A program made the translations under genes and the position numbers. A stretch of DNA of 23,864 nucleotides from CAG-552 sp964516925 (GTDB lineage Bacteria > Bacillota > Clostridia > Christensenellales > Pumilibacteraceae). A model generated the notes under the pieces. It had not been told where the DNA came from. It was given only the letters and a program-made list of their open reading frames with translations, and made no database searches. This document shows positions 23,251-23,864 of the stretch, piece by piece (position 1 is the stretch's first letter; each line of letters opens with the position of its first letter). The stretch is taken from assembly GCA_964516925.1 (NCBI GenBank), contig CAZEXL010000020.1:1-23864 (forward strand), in the 5' to 3' direction.

Positions 23251-23864
23251 ATGACAAAAAAGAATAGAACGTTACTAGTGATTCTTTTATCGCTTATGCT
23301 TTGTGTATGCACGTTAACGGCATTTTCGTGCGAAAACGGAGACAATACGGAAAACGGCGGCGACGCAACGGTAGATCCGCAAAATTGCAATCACATATAC
23401 GGCGAATGGATAACTGCGATGGAATCGACATGCCATCATGAAGGCGAACAATATCGTGAGTGTGAAAAATGCGGTGAAAAGCAATGGCAAGAACTTCCTT
23501 TGGCAGATCATACTTTCGGTCCGTGGAAAGAAGTTGACGCTGCTACATGCGAAAGCGACGGGCGGTATTGGCATCAATGTACGGAATGTGATTTCGAAGA
23601 ATACCGTTCCGAAAAGGCTTTAGGTCATAATTACTCGGAATGGACAACTAACGGGCAAGGAATGCATGTTATGTATTGCCTAAACGGTTGTGGAAACGAA
23701 TTTTCAGAAGAATGTAGCGGCGGAACGGCAACGTGTATGAGCAGGGCAAGATGTAAAATTTGCGGCGGTGAGTATGGCGAAACGCTCGAACATTCTTTTA
23801 CAAATTACACATCTAACGGTGACGCAACGTGCGAAAGCGACGGCACAAAGACGGCATACTGCGA
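23251..23864 (+). CDS. Cys-rich repeat lipoprotein, N-terminal part (3' end outside window)
   Basis: The frame is open from the ATG at 23251 to the window end, about 204 residues, with no stop. GGAGG lies eight bases before the ATG. The signal peptide ends in LTAFSC (Cys27), a probable lipobox. After a short acidic, Asn/Gly-rich linker comes a series of repeats of about 35-45 residues like 'H.fg.W.e...atCe.dG...r.C..Cg..e...l..H'. Each has a lone Cys then a C-x-x-C pair and a conserved Trp and His, such as CEKCG, CTECD and CKICG. Such repeats are frequent in large surface proteins of gut Clostridia and resemble small zinc-ribbon or disulphide modules. Function is unknown. The palindromes upstream may control its expression. 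Confidence 0.82.
   Translation, partial: MTKKNRTLLVILLSLMLCVCTLTAFSCENGDNTENGGDATVDPQNCNHIYGEWITAMESTCHHEGEQYRECEKCGEKQWQELPLADHTFGPWKEVDAATCESDGRYWHQCTECDFEEYRSEKALGHNYSEWTTNGQGMHVMYCLNGCGNEFSEECSGGTATCMSRARCKICGGEYGETLEHSFTNYTSNGDATCESDGTKTAYC

Overview
The window looks like part of the chromosome of a Gram-positive, Clostridia-like bacterium (Bacillota), probably host-associated and uncultured. This rests on sequence traits, not a database match: AGGAGG-type ribosome binding sites, housekeeping sigma-factor promoters with 17-base spacers, two DegV proteins, the lepA-hemW gene order, lipoprotein signal peptides without outer-membrane genes, and BspA-type leucine-rich and Cys-rich repeat surface proteins of the kind common in gut Clostridia. 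The species cannot be named from the sequence alone.

Layout. Positions 2-811 hold the 3' end of a BspA-like leucine-rich repeat protein, followed by a hairpin-rich non-coding block of dispersed repeats. On the minus strand (1049-2347) lies a lipid-anchored HtrA-type protease with a collagen-like linker. Divergent from it is a lemA / DUF2207 / YwaF-like membrane operon (2592-5910) with a clear promoter and terminator. A six-gene plus-strand run follows (6094-11660): an OmpR-type response regulator and histidine kinase, a DegV protein, a GNAT-like protein, a second DegV protein and a membrane-anchored alpha/beta hydrolase. A tRNA-Arg(ACG) sits on the minus strand at 11710-11786.

Next come an alcohol-dehydrogenase-like protein that has lost catalytic zinc ligands and, one base later, a large MMPL/RND exporter (11944-15787), then a small lipoprotein (15858-16514). 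A membrane-anchored protein of unknown function precedes guaB, IMP dehydrogenase (16625-18971). A glycerophosphodiester phosphodiesterase (minus, 19081-19821) is divergent from lepA-hemW (19980-22860). The right end is accessory: dispersed palindromic repeats, two 31-base palindromes that are exact reverse complements of each other flanking 119 AT-rich bases, and the start of a Cys-rich repeat lipoprotein that runs off the window.

Most genes concern the envelope: surface repeat proteins, an extracytoplasmic protease, lipid-related proteins (DegV fatty-acid binders, GDPD, MMPL) and a short-loop sensor kinase. Housekeeping genes (guaB, lepA, hemW, tRNA-Arg) lie between them. No CRISPR array, transposase, phage module or complete defence system is visible. 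The least ordinary signals are the palindrome-bounded segment before the Cys-rich lipoprotein, the zinc-site-degenerate dehydrogenase coupled to the MMPL exporter, and the DegV-GNAT-DegV block.
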